Origin: an uncultured Flammeovirgaceae bacterium
GTDB taxonomy: Bacteria > Bacteroidota > Bacteroidia > Cytophagales > Cyclobacteriaceae
Length of the DNA: 14,919 nt
Direction: 5' to 3'
NCBI GenBank assembly: GCA_937138955.1
Contig: CAKZPJ010000555.1
Span: forward strand, 1 to 14,919
Shown in pieces: positions 1 to 7,842 of this stretch (position 1 is its first letter; the number at the start of each line of letters is the position of its first letter). A program made the translations under genes and the position numbers. The notes beneath the pieces were generated by a model that saw only the letters and a list, made by a program, of their open reading frames with translations, did not search any database and was not told the DNA's origin.

Positions 1-1
1 C

Positions 2-214
2 GGCGGCAGCGAGATTCGCAAAGGCACCAAGTTTACCAAGTACAAGCAGTTTGTTGATAACTGCTTTAAGCTGATACCCCGACAAGCCCTGCACGCCAAA
101 TCCCTCGGCTTTGAACATCCAATTACAAAAGAGCACCTATTTTTTGAGTCCGAACTGCCAGAAGACTTTCAAGCGGTTTTAGCCAAGTGGGAGCATTATG
201 TGCAGTATAATTAA
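2..214 (+). CDS. rluD: RluA/RluD-family 23S rRNA pseudouridine synthase, C-terminal fragment
   Basis: The frame is open from the window edge and gives the last 70 residues of a protein, so the start and catalytic domain lie outside. The stretch PRQALHAKSLGFEHP, followed by an ESELPEDF motif and a terminal amphipathic helix, is the usual C-terminus of RluA/RluD-family enzymes, which isomerise uridine to pseudouridine in rRNA. The catalytic Asp motif (HRLD) is not in view. RluD is the commonest Bacteroidota annotation for this type of tail, but a paralogue such as RluC or RluA cannot be excluded from the fragment. The gene ends with TAA, and the next gene starts 186 bases later on the same strand. 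Confidence 0.8.
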   Translation, partial: GGSEIRKGTKFTKYKQFVDNCFKLIPRQALHAKSLGFEHPITKEHLFFESELPEDFQAVLAKWEHYVQYN

Positions 215-369
215 AATAACTCTCTCTATTTCAAGTAGGCAAAATATGGTAGAAAAGATGTATCGACTTTTGATGTCTCGCACTGTACCAGCTCACGAAG
301 ATTTGAAAAAACTCATTAGCTATAAATTATAAAACATCGCCTGGATTAGCATAAAGCAGATGAATCTGA

Positions 370-377
370 CATATTTG
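370..377 (+). promoter_or_regulatory. possible -7 box of the beta-lactamase-family gene
   Basis: CATATTTG differs by one base from the Bacteroidota -7 consensus TAnnTTTG and lies 23 bases before the ATG at 401, which would give a short leader. No convincing -33 TTG element is placed correctly, so this is weak. The rest of the 215-400 gap shows nothing firm. Confidence 0.25.
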
Positions 378-400
378 CGCCGTTCACTTCTTTAGTTAAT

Positions 401-1546
401 ATGATCTATCCTTATCTAATTACTGCCCTCCTTCTATTAAGCAGCCCCTGTTTAGTAGCTCAACCTTATTTTCCTACTGAAACCTGGGAGAATCGTTCGC
501 CTCAAGCGGTTGGCTTAAATACAGAATTACTGCAAAAGGCTGTCGATTTCGCTCAGAATAATGAATATGAAGGTGATCGAGATTTGAAAGTAGCTATTTT
601 GAAAGGATTTGCTCGTGAGCCTTTTCATGAAATTAAAGGTCCCACCAAGGATCGAGGTGGCCCGGCGGGACTAATTCTAAAAGATGGTTACATCGTAGCT
701 CAGTGGGGCGATGTTGGTCGGGTAGATATGACTTTTAGCGTGACTAAAAGCTATTTATCAACCGTGGCGGGGCTGGCCGTAGACGATGGGGTGATTGCCA
801 GCGTAAATGATTCAGTAGCCGGTTACGTATGGGACGGGAAGTTTGCCGGAGCACATAACTCCCAAATTACTTGGGATCATTTGCTCACCCAATCTTCCGA
901 CTGGTCAGGCACGCTTTTCTCTACTAAAGATTGGGCGGATCGTCCTCCCAGCGAGGGTGGCATTGACGACTGGAAGTACCGAGAATTACAAACCCCAGGG
1001 ACTAACTTTGAGTACAATGATGTACGAGTAAATTTGTTAGCTTATTCGTTACTACAAGTTTGGCGGAAGCCCCTGCCGATGGTACTGAAAGAGAAAATTA
1101 TGGACCCCATTGGTGCTTCTACCACTTGGCGATGGTACGGCTACGATGACTCTTTTGTGAACGTAGATGGTATTATGATGCAGTCGGTTAGCGGGGGCGG
1201 ACACTCCGGTGGGGGTGTATTCATCTCCGCGCTAGATCACGCGCGTTTTGGATTACTATTTCTACGGCGAGGCAATTGGAACGGTCAACAACTTATCTCC
1301 GAACGTTGGATTGATCAGGCTATTACCTCATCGGCAGCTAACGAGAGCTACGGTTACATGTGGTGGGTTAATCGTGGAGAGCGCGCTTGGGAAGGCGTCT
1401 CCCCATCAGTGTATTACGCCGCTGGATTTGGAGGTAACTTTATTATCATTGATAATGAAAATGATTTGGTCATTGTGACTCGTTGGCTAAACCCGCCCCA
1501 GGTGGGAGAAATGGTGCGCTTGGTACAGGCCGCGGTGGAAAAGTAA
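401..1546 (+). CDS. secreted serine hydrolase, beta-lactamase/class C-like family
   Basis: The 381-residue protein belongs to the serine beta-lactamase-related family (Pfam Beta-lactamase; class C, esterase EstB and D-aminopeptidase relatives). Residues 1-20 form a signal peptide with a likely LVA/Q cleavage, so it acts in the periplasm or outside. SVTK (Ser113, Lys116) is the SxxK nucleophile motif. FEYND (Tyr205) occupies the YxN position, and GGGHSGGG (His268-Ser269-Gly270) the KTG-like third motif. GFGGNFIII (about 342-350) is the conserved late strand of the family. Members cleave or transfer acyl groups on beta-lactams, D-peptides or esters; the real substrate cannot be read from sequence, and antibiotic resistance should not be assumed. 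Only 9 bases separate its stop from the stop of the convergent psd gene. Confidence 0.88.
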   Translation: MIYPYLITALLLLSSPCLVAQPYFPTETWENRSPQAVGLNTELLQKAVDFAQNNEYEGDRDLKVAILKGFAREPFHEIKGPTKDRGGPAGLILKDGYIVAQWGDVGRVDMTFSVTKSYLSTVAGLAVDDGVIASVNDSVAGYVWDGKFAGAHNSQITWDHLLTQSSDWSGTLFSTKDWADRPPSEGGIDDWKYRELQTPGTNFEYNDVRVNLLAYSLLQVWRKPLPMVLKEKIMDPIGASTTWRWYGYDDSFVNVDGIMMQSVSGGGHSGGGVFISALDHARFGLLFLRRGNWNGQQLISERWIDQAITSSAANESYGYMWWVNRGERAWEGVSPSVYYAAGFGGNFIIIDNENDLVIVTRWLNPPQVGEMVRLVQAAVEK

Positions 1547-1555
1547 AATGAATTA

Positions 1556-2221
1556 CTAACTTTGGGGCAGTTCGGCAACAATTGTTTTACCTGCCTTCGT
1601 TTTATCCCCTATATTTACCTTTACTTCGGCATTCAACGGTAAATACAAATCTACACGAGAACCAAACTTAATAAACCCGAACTCTTCACCCTGGCGCACA
1701 GTGTCGCCTTCGCCTACGTACCACTTAATTCGTCGAGCCATTGCTCCGGCGATCTGACGGACTAGTATTTCTAAGCCATTTTGTAATTGTAGCACCATAG
1801 TGGTACGCTCATTATCGGTACTGGATTTGGGGTGCCAAGCTACTAAATATTGACCAGCATGATACTTAAAATATTTCACTAGCCCAGAAGCTGGGTTGCG
1901 ATTAACATGAACATTAATCGGCGACATGAAGATCGAAACTTGCATTCGGCGTTCTTGAAAGTATTCCTTTTCTTCAGCCTCCTCAATCACCACTACTTTC
2001 CCATCCGCCGGAGCCAGAACCTGCCCTTCATTATGGTTTACAGTAATTTTAGGATTACGAAAGAATTGTAGAATAAGCAAGTACAAAATAGCACTGGCAA
2101 TAATAACGACCATTTGTAAAACGGTGCGCTCGGGGAAAAAATACGCAATCGCTACATTGAGCAAGACCAGAACGATCGAAGAAACTAGTAGCAATAAGCG
2201 TCCTTCTTTGTGGATAGTCAT
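1556..2221 (-). CDS. psd: phosphatidylserine decarboxylase proenzyme, short type
   Basis: The enzyme converts phosphatidylserine to phosphatidylethanolamine at the inner membrane. At 221 residues it is the short (archaetidylserine-decarboxylase-like) form common in Bacteroidota. Two hydrophobic segments (about 9-30 and 33-53) anchor the N-terminus. PADGKVV (71-77), the SPINVHVNR block (100-108) and ERTT (138-141) are family motifs. FGSR (Gly187-Ser188) is the self-cleavage site that yields the pyruvoyl cofactor, in place of the LGST of the long forms. The gene is downstream of gdhA, separated by a terminator-like hairpin, and has its own perfect TAnnTTTG box. The stop is TAG. Its usual partner cdsA lies two genes upstream. 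Confidence 0.95.
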   Translation of the reverse strand: MTIHKEGRLLLLVSSIVLVLLNVAIAYFFPERTVLQMVVIIASAILYLLILQFFRNPKITVNHNEGQVLAPADGKVVVIEEAEEKEYFQERRMQVSIFMSPINVHVNRNPASGLVKYFKYHAGQYLVAWHPKSSTDNERTTMVLQLQNGLEILVRQIAGAMARRIKWYVGEGDTVRQGEEFGFIKFGSRVDLYLPLNAEVKVNIGDKTKAGKTIVAELPQS

Positions 2222-2250
2222 AAATAAGTAAAGTTGCTGTAACTATACTA

Positions 2251-2258
2251 CAAAGATA
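2251..2258 (-). promoter_or_regulatory. Bacteroidota-type -7 promoter box of psd
   Basis: On the minus strand TATCTTTG matches TAnnTTTG exactly and lies 29 bases ahead of the psd ATG, giving an expected leader of about 20-25 bases. A clear -33 TTG is not found at the usual 19-20 base spacing. The site suggests that psd is transcribed independently of gdhA. Confidence 0.5.
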
Positions 2259-2290
2259 AGCGAGATTTGTTACGGAGAAGGTTTGAATGA

Positions 2291-2331
2291 AAAAATGAGT
2301 GAAGGACAGAATAATTTGTTCTATCGTTCAC
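2291..2331 (-). terminator. probable intrinsic terminator of gdhA
   Basis: Read on the minus strand after the gdhA stop, GTGAACGATAGAA and TTCTGTCCTTCAC form an imperfect stem (11 of 13 positions pair) with a 7-base loop, followed after three bases by a run of six T. The position, between the gdhA stop and the psd promoter box, fits termination of gdhA. Confidence 0.5.
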
Positions 2332-2340
2332 CTATTATCT

Positions 2341-3615
2341 TTAGAATCCACCCCGGAATTTGTAGGTATTGGCCACCTTATCAATAGCGACAATATAGGC
2401 AGCAATTCGCATGGACACTCCGTACTTCACGGCTGTTTGGTACACCCGCTCAAAAGATTCACGCATAATACGGTCGGAACGACGATTCACCCGGTCGCGC
2501 GTCCATTTATAACCCAGCCGATTCTGCACCCACTCAAAGTACGAAACGGTTACCCCTCCGGCATTCGCTAAAATATCGGGAACAACCAACGTTCCTTTGC
2601 TATTGATAACATCATCAGCCCGAGCGGAAGTAGGGCCATTGGCTCCTTCTACAATCATGCGAGCACTAATCTGCTCGGCGTTTTTCACAGTAATCACATC
2701 TTCCATAGCGGCAGGAATCAGAATATCTACTTCCAATGTTAGTAATTCGTCTCCCTCAATAATTTCTCCCCCGGCAAAACCTGTTAACGTGCCACCGTTA
2801 GCCGCCCTAAAATCTACCGCCTGCTGAATATTAATGCCATTGGGGTTGTAGTACGCTCCTGAAATATCACTAATAGCTACCACCTTACTGCCCCGTTCTT
2901 CCATTAGCAGAGCCGCGTGAGAACCAACGTTACCAAAACCTTGCACCGCTACAGTAGAATGATACGGATTGATCTTCAGCTTTTCCATAGCAGCGAAGGC
3001 TGAAACCATCACTCCGCGTCCAGTTGCTTCTGTTCGTCCGGTTGACCCACCTAATACAATCGGTTTTCCGGTAACTACCGCATTAATGGTCATGCCATTG
3101 GCTCGAGAGTATTCGTCCATAATCCAGGCCATTTCCCGGGGGCCAGTGCCCATATCAGGAGCGGGAATATCGCGGTCGGGCCCAAAGATACTAAACATCT
3201 CTTGGGTGTACGATCTTGTCAAGCGCTCAATCTCGCCGGAAGACATTTGGCGAGGATTGCAGCGGATACCACCTTTCGCTCCACCGTAGGGAATATCCAC
3301 CACGGCACATTTCCAAGTCATCCAAGCGGCTAAGGCCTTCACCTCGTCAATGTTTACTCCCATATCGTAGCGGATACCGCCTTTGGATGGACCAAGAATA
3401 TTAGAGTGAATTACTCGATAGCCTTCAAACACCCGTATGGAACCATCGTCCATTGTGACAGGTAGTGAAACAATCACTTGCTTCACTGGATTCTTTAAAA
3501 CATTATATACTTCATCGTTTAACCCTAGCGCTTGCGAGGCAATATGAAAGCGCGACATCATGGATTCAAACGGATTTTCGTGATCTTTTATTGGGGCTGG
3601 TTCTACGTATGACAT
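2341..3615 (-). CDS. gdhA: glutamate dehydrogenase (Glu/Leu/Phe/Val dehydrogenase family)
   Basis: The 424-residue protein has the length of the hexameric, usually NAD-linked class that interconverts glutamate and 2-oxoglutarate plus ammonium in the cytoplasm. The dimerisation/substrate domain (about 15-190) carries Lys78 (PSKGGIRY), Lys102 (MTWKCAV), the active-site Lys114 in GGAKGGIRCNP, and the catalytic Asp154 in PAPDMGTG. The Rossmann domain begins with VQGFGNVGSHAA (glycine motif 226-231), and Asp250 (ISD) lies at the end of the second strand, which favours NAD. Glutamate specificity, as opposed to leucine or phenylalanine, is inferred from overall similarity. The gene sits between cdsA and psd without a metabolic reason; 82 bases with repeats precede it and a terminator-like hairpin follows it, so it may be its own transcription unit. 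Confidence 0.93.
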   Translation of the reverse strand: MSYVEPAPIKDHENPFESMMSRFHIASQALGLNDEVYNVLKNPVKQVIVSLPVTMDDGSIRVFEGYRVIHSNILGPSKGGIRYDMGVNIDEVKALAAWMTWKCAVVDIPYGGAKGGIRCNPRQMSSGEIERLTRSYTQEMFSIFGPDRDIPAPDMGTGPREMAWIMDEYSRANGMTINAVVTGKPIVLGGSTGRTEATGRGVMVSAFAAMEKLKINPYHSTVAVQGFGNVGSHAALLMEERGSKVVAISDISGAYYNPNGINIQQAVDFRAANGGTLTGFAGGEIIEGDELLTLEVDILIPAAMEDVITVKNAEQISARMIVEGANGPTSARADDVINSKGTLVVPDILANAGGVTVSYFEWVQNRLGYKWTRDRVNRRSDRIMRESFERVYQTAVKYGVSMRIAAYIVAIDKVANTYKFRGGF

Positions 3616-3642
3616 TTTGTTAGCTCATTAGAGAGATTATAA

Positions 3643-3674
3643 AATCTGATGTAAAATTAGTAATCTGATTTTAC
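3643..3674. repeat. direct and inverted repeats between cdsA and gdhA
   Basis: AATCTGAT occurs twice (3643-3650 and 3662-3669), starts 19 bases apart, and GTAAAAT (3651-3657) with ATTTTAC (3668-3674) forms a 7-bp inverted repeat around the second copy. The site lies 28-60 bases upstream of the gdhA start, so it could be an operator for gdhA. As RNA it could also act as a weak hairpin after cdsA. Confidence 0.3.
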
Positions 3675-3697
3675 AAAATGTAATCAACGTAGGGTTT

Positions 3698-4528
3698 TTA
3701 AAAAAATTTCAAAAAAACGATGATAAAGTGGGATGCTAGTAATAGACCGTCAAAACGGTCGAGGAATCCACCGTGCCCAGGTAGCCCAGACCCAGAATCT
3801 TTAATAGCAATACTGCGCTTAAAAAGTGATTCAACTAAATCGCCGTAGGTACCGGTGACAACAATAATCGCACCTACTACAATCCATTCCCAGGCGGGTA
3901 GATCGGTATAAAAATACGATAGAACCAGAGCAGCAACTAGAGCGGTAACTGCCCCCCCAATACTGCCTTCCCAAGATTTCTTCGGTGATACTCGCGCAAA
4001 TAGCTGCCTGCGCCCAAAGCGTACCCCAGCAAAATAAGCTCCCGTGTCACTCGCCCAAAACAAGGAGAGAATACCTAGTACAATCTGAAAGCTGTACACA
4101 TTACCGGAAAAAGCGATCAAGTTTAGTAAAGCAAAAGGGACTGCTACGTAAATGATACCGCAAAGTGTAAAGGCAATGTTTGTAAATGGTTTCTTGTCAG
4201 ACTTTTTATACAGTTTGATAAAGAAGATGCTCGCCGTTACGGGGAAAACCAGTAGGTAATAGCTGGCATCTATTGTGCCTCGTTCTACTAAGAAACTGAC
4301 CGTGAACAGCAACAGTCCAGTAAACGTGCCCACAGATTTTAGAGGCAACATACCATCTAAACCCGTAAGTTTATAGAACTCTAACTGAGTAAGCCCGCAA
4401 ATACCAAAAAAGAGGGCAAAGTATGTCCATTCACCATTGTAAACAGCAAACACTATTGCCATAATACCAACAGTTCCGGTGATAACTCTTTGAGTAACGT
4501 TGTTGTATCTATCTAAAGCGGATATCAT
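3698..4528 (-). CDS. cdsA: phosphatidate cytidylyltransferase (CDP-diacylglycerol synthase)
   Basis: The protein makes CDP-diacylglycerol from phosphatidic acid and CTP, the branch point for all phospholipid head groups, and is an integral inner-membrane enzyme. The 276 residues contain about eight hydrophobic segments. VSPKKSWEGSIGG (180-192) and the C-terminal family signature from Ser234 to Asp260 (S..KR....KDSGSGLPGHGG, then DRFD) are intact, including the acidic metal-binding residues. The chosen ATG overlaps the end of the upstream DUF2007 gene by 20 bases, which suggests translational coupling in a CPBP-DUF2007-cdsA operon. The C-terminus KFF falls in an A/T-rich tract. psd, two genes on, uses the serine branch of this pathway; the intermediate enzyme PssA is not in the window. 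Confidence 0.95.
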   Translation of the reverse strand: MISALDRYNNVTQRVITGTVGIMAIVFAVYNGEWTYFALFFGICGLTQLEFYKLTGLDGMLPLKSVGTFTGLLLFTVSFLVERGTIDASYYLLVFPVTASIFFIKLYKKSDKKPFTNIAFTLCGIIYVAVPFALLNLIAFSGNVYSFQIVLGILSLFWASDTGAYFAGVRFGRRQLFARVSPKKSWEGSIGGAVTALVAALVLSYFYTDLPAWEWIVVGAIIVVTGTYGDLVESLFKRSIAIKDSGSGLPGHGGFLDRFDGLLLASHFIIVFLKFF

Positions 4529-4718
4529 CGCTAATAATTTTCAGAGCACTTATAACACAATCGGGAGCTACGTAAATTTCAATAGGTCCAAAGTGGTACG
4601 CCCGATCTTGTTTATCAATAAGCACGGGGTTTAGCTGTTGGTCTTCCAGTACCGCCTTCACAATCTCGGCCTGATAACGCTGCTGAGTACTAAACACCTT
4701 TTGCCACTTACTACTCAT
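4509..4718 (-). CDS. DUF2007-family putative signal-transducing protein
   Basis: This 69-residue soluble protein has the DUF2007 pattern: an initial WQKVFST strand, an AEIVKAVLED helix, a LNPVLIDKQD strand, then GPIEIYVAPD and a final ISALKII helix. The single small alpha/beta domain resembles PII/ACT-like folds, and its ligand and partners are not established. It overlaps the CPBP gene upstream by 8 bases and cdsA downstream by 20, so the three are almost certainly one transcript. The stop codon is TAG. Confidence 0.85.
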   Translation of the reverse strand: MSSKWQKVFSTQQRYQAEIVKAVLEDQQLNPVLIDKQDRAYHFGPIEIYVAPDCVISALKIISDDIRFR

Positions 4719-5721
4719 CCAATCGCTTTAACCTTGTCATTTGCCGAAATTGGTACAATAAAAACGCTCCAGCTACGGTAGCGGCTAATACTATTGGCCA
4801 AGCTACTGACTCAGTGGCTTCCATATCAATATCGGAAATTTCCTGCTGATACAAGTAAAGCATTAATAGAGTGAAACCATTATTCACAAAATGGGCAAAA
4901 ATAGCGTACCACAAGTTTCCGGACCAATAAAATAAATAACCGAATAAAGCCCCTAGTAGCAAACGCGGGAAGAATCCGTAAAACTGTAGGTGAATAGCAC
5001 TAAACAGAAAAGCTGCCAACCAAATAGCCACGTGATGATTGCCTACTAACTTATGCAACTTAGGCTGTACTAAGCCCCGAAATAATAACTCCTCTCCTAC
5101 CGCTGGTAATACTGCAATTACGACCAAGCCGATAAGCAATCCCGGTATGGTCTCAAACCGAGTAAGATATTCTGTTAGTTCCTTTAATTCGCCTTCTTTA
5201 GCTTTCGCCCACTCCTCAAAAGCAGGGGAAATTCCGCTAAAATCTAGATTCATATTCCACTCAATAACCACTGAGTTGGCGAACATAAAAGCAATCATGA
5301 GCAAAAAAACTACGCCTAAAACCGCTACCGAGATAGGAAAACGAACGGCCAACGGTGAAACCTCTTTGTCGGCGGATTGAACGGGAGAAAGACGTGCGCT
5401 ACCGAAATAAGGAATTAAAGGTGCCAACAGCTGTCGATCAATCAGGCGATAGTGAAGTAGAGGAGCGATAATAAACCCGAAAATGGAGGTAGCTGCCTGA
5501 AGAATGAGTAAAGCCGATTTGGCCTGGGGCGAACTCATAGGATTGGTCAATGCCTGTTGAATATTCTGAAAGTCGTAATCGAATAGAGGAAGAATGCCAA
5601 TAAATGCAATAATCTGCCCTAAAAACAACCCCAACAGCACAAAACCAACTAAAATTAGCAGGGAAGAAACTATATTTGTTTTTTGTACTACCGTCGGTTC
5701 CGGTTCTTCTAGTAAATCCAT
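4711..5721 (-). CDS. CPBP-family intramembrane metalloprotease
   Basis: The 336-residue multi-pass membrane protein belongs to the CPBP (CAAX protease/bacteriocin-processing, ABI) family. The catalytic motifs are EELLFRG (Glu210, Glu211, Arg215), FPRLLLGALFGYLFY (251-265), His244 in the preceding helix and AHFVNN (His277, Asn281). Hydrophobic segments lie near 18-45, 70-90, 128-152, 193-208, 230-247, 255-266 and 308-324. The N-terminal ~190 residues, with a long non-membrane loop at about 155-192, are less conserved. Substrates are unknown; relatives process prenylated proteins or bacteriocins. It is first in the operon with DUF2007 and cdsA, which suggests an envelope role without defining it. 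The stop is TAG. Confidence 0.9.
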   Translation of the reverse strand: MDLLEEPEPTVVQKTNIVSSLLILVGFVLLGLFLGQIIAFIGILPLFDYDFQNIQQALTNPMSSPQAKSALLILQAATSIFGFIIAPLLHYRLIDRQLLAPLIPYFGSARLSPVQSADKEVSPLAVRFPISVAVLGVVFLLMIAFMFANSVVIEWNMNLDFSGISPAFEEWAKAKEGELKELTEYLTRFETIPGLLIGLVVIAVLPAVGEELLFRGLVQPKLHKLVGNHHVAIWLAAFLFSAIHLQFYGFFPRLLLGALFGYLFYWSGNLWYAIFAHFVNNGFTLLMLYLYQQEISDIDMEATESVAWPIVLAATVAGAFLLYQFRQMTRLKRLDE

Positions 5722-5751
5722 TAATCTTATTTGTCTATCTAACCTCGCGAC

Positions 5752-5759
5752 GAAAGTTA
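5752..5759 (-). promoter_or_regulatory. possible -7 box of the CPBP-DUF2007-cdsA operon
   Basis: On the minus strand TAACTTTC matches TAnnTTTG at all but the last base and lies 30 bases before the CPBP ATG, at a plausible spacing. No clear -33 element was found. Confidence 0.3.
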
Positions 5760-5944
5760 TGTTACGGAATGAAGAAAAAGCCTACTGGGGCAAAGTTAAA
5801 GAAACTTCTGACTTTCATTCGTTGTAGTTCAAAGTGTTGTAGTATAATAGTGCTATGGTTTTGAGTTTGTTATTTGGATTGCCGGGCACTTGTAAGATCA
5901 TGCATGCTAACACTTAATCACTATAACACAAACTGAATTTTGTT

Positions 5945-6949
5945 GTGGTAAAAATTGATACGATAGATTTAGGTGAATTTCCGCTGTTGCTAGCCCCAAT
6001 GGAAGATGTGAGTGACCCTCCGTTTCGGGCGGTCTGCAAGAAGAATGGGGCCGATATAATGTACACCGAGTTTATTTCTTCCGAAGGACTAATTCGGGAT
6101 GCTGCGAAGAGTGTAGAGAAACTAGATATTTACGACTACGAACGACCAATTGGTATTCAGATCTTTGGTGACAAGATTGACTCCATGCGGGAAGCGGCGG
6201 CCATTGCCGAGTCGGCGCAGCCTGAGCTGGTAGATATCAATTATGGCTGTCCGGTGAAGAAGGTAGCGTGCAAAGGGGCTGGAGCAGGAATTCTGCTAGA
6301 TTTACCCAAAATGCAAGAGATGACCCGCGAGATTGTCAATCGGGTTCAATTACCGGTAACAGTTAAGACTCGCCTGGGCTGGGATGAAAAAACAATTAAA
6401 ATGGCATAGCGAGCCCAACGATTGCAAGATGTTGGTATTCAAGCCTTGACTATTCATGGGCGTACCCGTAAGCAAATGTACAAGGGGGAAGCCGATTGGA
6501 ACCCAATTGCTGAAGTGAAAAACCATCCCGACATTCATATTCCAATTTTTGGTAACGGCGATATTGACTCACCAGAAAAGGCGTTAGAGTACCGTCGCCG
6601 TTACGGAGTAGACGGTATTATGATTGGTCGCGCGGCGATTGGTTATCCTTGGATATTCCGAGAGATCAAGCATTTCTTTCGTACGGGTGAGAAATTAGCT
6701 CCGCCTACCTTAGAAGAGCGAGTGCAAACTGCTCGGGAACATCTGGAGTTTTCAGTACAGTGGAAGGGCGAACGTAAAGGTATTTACGAAATGCGCCGCC
6801 ACTACACTAATTACTTTCGGGGTATTCCTCACTTCAAGCCTTACCGCCAGCGATTGGTAGAGCTACCCACTTTTACGGAGGTATCAGAAACATTAAATGA
6901 GGTGGCGGAGAAATTTGCCGGATACTACGAAGCAGTGCCGGTAGAATGA
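5945..6949 (+). pseudogene. dusB: tRNA-dihydrouridine synthase DusB, interrupted by an in-frame TAG
   Basis: Read through, the frame encodes 334 residues, a normal length for DusB, the FMN enzyme that reduces specific uridines in the tRNA D-loop. LLLAPMEDVSDPPFR (15-28) is the N-terminal FMN motif. NYGCPVKK holds the catalytic Cys102, VKTRLGW contains Lys141, TIHGRTR follows at about 170-176, and FGNGDI is the late phosphate site. A TAG at 6407-6409 (codon 155) splits the barrel between Lys141 and TIHGRTR, in the same frame and without a length change. E. coli DusB has Glu here by alignment, so a GAG-to-TAG change is the simplest origin. Neither half holds a full active site. TAG is an ordinary stop in neighbouring genes, so recoding is unlikely. 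A TTG at 6422 could in principle restart the second half. GTG at 5945 is the chosen start. The gene overlaps the transporter gene by ATGA. Confidence 0.85.
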
Positions 6950-7833
6950 AAAAACTTTTTGCCCAGAACTCAGATCTAATTGCCTGGGGAGCGTTAGTCT
7001 TATTAGGATTGGTTTGGGGAAGCTCCTTTATTTTAATTAAGCGAGGACTCACTGCTTTTTCTGGAAGCGAAGTAGGAGCGTTACGGATGGTAGCCGCTGG
7101 AGCTTTTTTGCTACCTGTGGCAGTTATTGCTTTCCCCAAACTTAACCGCCGTCATTGGGGAGTGCTAGTTGTGATTGGTTTCCTCGGTAGCTTAATTCCG
7201 GCGTTTTTATTCGCCTGGGCACAAACGCAATTAAGTAGTTCATCTACCGGAATTATCAATGCGGTTACTCCATTGAATGTACTTTTAGTAGGTGCCATTT
7301 TTTTTCATCAAACTATCGCCCGCAAGCAACTTCTCGGTTTACTCATGGGACTCATCGGAACTGTTTTGCTTATTCTAGCCGGCTCGGCTGAATCATCGTC
7401 AGGGTTCAATGCTTACTCCTTGCTGGTGGTAGGTGCTACGGTTTGCTACGGCTTTAGCTCTAATATCATTAAACAATATACTTACGATCTCACTCCTCAG
7501 ACCATTACCGCGGTTTCTTTGGTACTAATGTTACCTATTGCGGCTGGATACTTATTTGGGTATTCCTCGTTTTTGCCTACGTTAGAGCAACAGCAAGCTT
7601 GGTGGCCTTTCTTGGCGATTGTTACTTTAGGGGTGGTTGGTACCGCTTTGGCACTAATTATTTTCAACAAATTGGTACAGCTACGTTCTCCCGTATTCGC
7701 TGCTTCAGTAACCTATCTGGTACCGATGGTAGCTATCCTGTGGGGTGTCATGGACGGAGAGTCCCTAAATTATCAGCACTTCCTAGGTATTGTAGCGATT
7801 TTAGGCGGAGTGTTTGTAGCAAATAGGTTGTGA
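6946..7833 (+). CDS. EamA/DMT-family transporter
   Basis: The 295-residue inner-membrane protein has the ten-helix, two-repeat layout of the drug/metabolite transporter superfamily. The first EamA repeat spans about 13-145 (GLVWGSSFILIKRGL at the first helix, and the NAVTPLNVLLVGAIFF block near 105-120). The second spans about 155-294 (TVCYGFSSNIIKQYT, then SVTYLVPMVAILWGV). The substrate cannot be predicted; family members export amino acids, metabolites or drugs. Its ATG overlaps the dusB stop (ATGA), so translation is probably coupled, and the broken dusB frame upstream could lower its expression. It ends 9 bases from the convergent gene. Confidence 0.9.
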   Translation: MKKLFAQNSDLIAWGALVLLGLVWGSSFILIKRGLTAFSGSEVGALRMVAAGAFLLPVAVIAFPKLNRRHWGVLVVIGFLGSLIPAFLFAWAQTQLSSSSTGIINAVTPLNVLLVGAIFFHQTIARKQLLGLLMGLIGTVLLILAGSAESSSGFNAYSLLVVGATVCYGFSSNIIKQYTYDLTPQTITAVSLVLMLPIAAGYLFGYSSFLPTLEQQQAWWPFLAIVTLGVVGTALALIIFNKLVQLRSPVFAASVTYLVPMVAILWGVMDGESLNYQHFLGIVAILGGVFVANRL

Positions 7834-7842
7834 AAAGCTCAC

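Noticed and set aside
246..332. A 28-codon ATG frame between the pseudouridine synthase and the beta-lactamase-family gene
   Set aside because: It has no recognisable motif, no clear promoter or ribosome site, and open frames of this length are expected by chance.
843..1478. Open frames inside the beta-lactamase-family gene and similar frames opposite gdhA, the CPBP gene and the sigma operon
   Set aside because: They are out-of-frame shadows of well-supported genes, without domain features of their own.
401..1546. Calling the beta-lactamase-family protein an antibiotic-resistance gene
   Set aside because: The SxxK family includes many esterases and peptidases, and the sequence gives no evidence for beta-lactam hydrolysis.
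5822..5848. TTGTAG-N15-TATAAT, like an E. coli sigma-70 promoter before dusB
   Set aside because: Bacteroidota use a different primary promoter consensus, and the spacer is short.
5945..6949. Recoding of TAG (for example pyrrolysine) in dusB
   Set aside because: TAG is the normal stop of several intact genes here, and no recoding element was seen; mutation or error is simpler.
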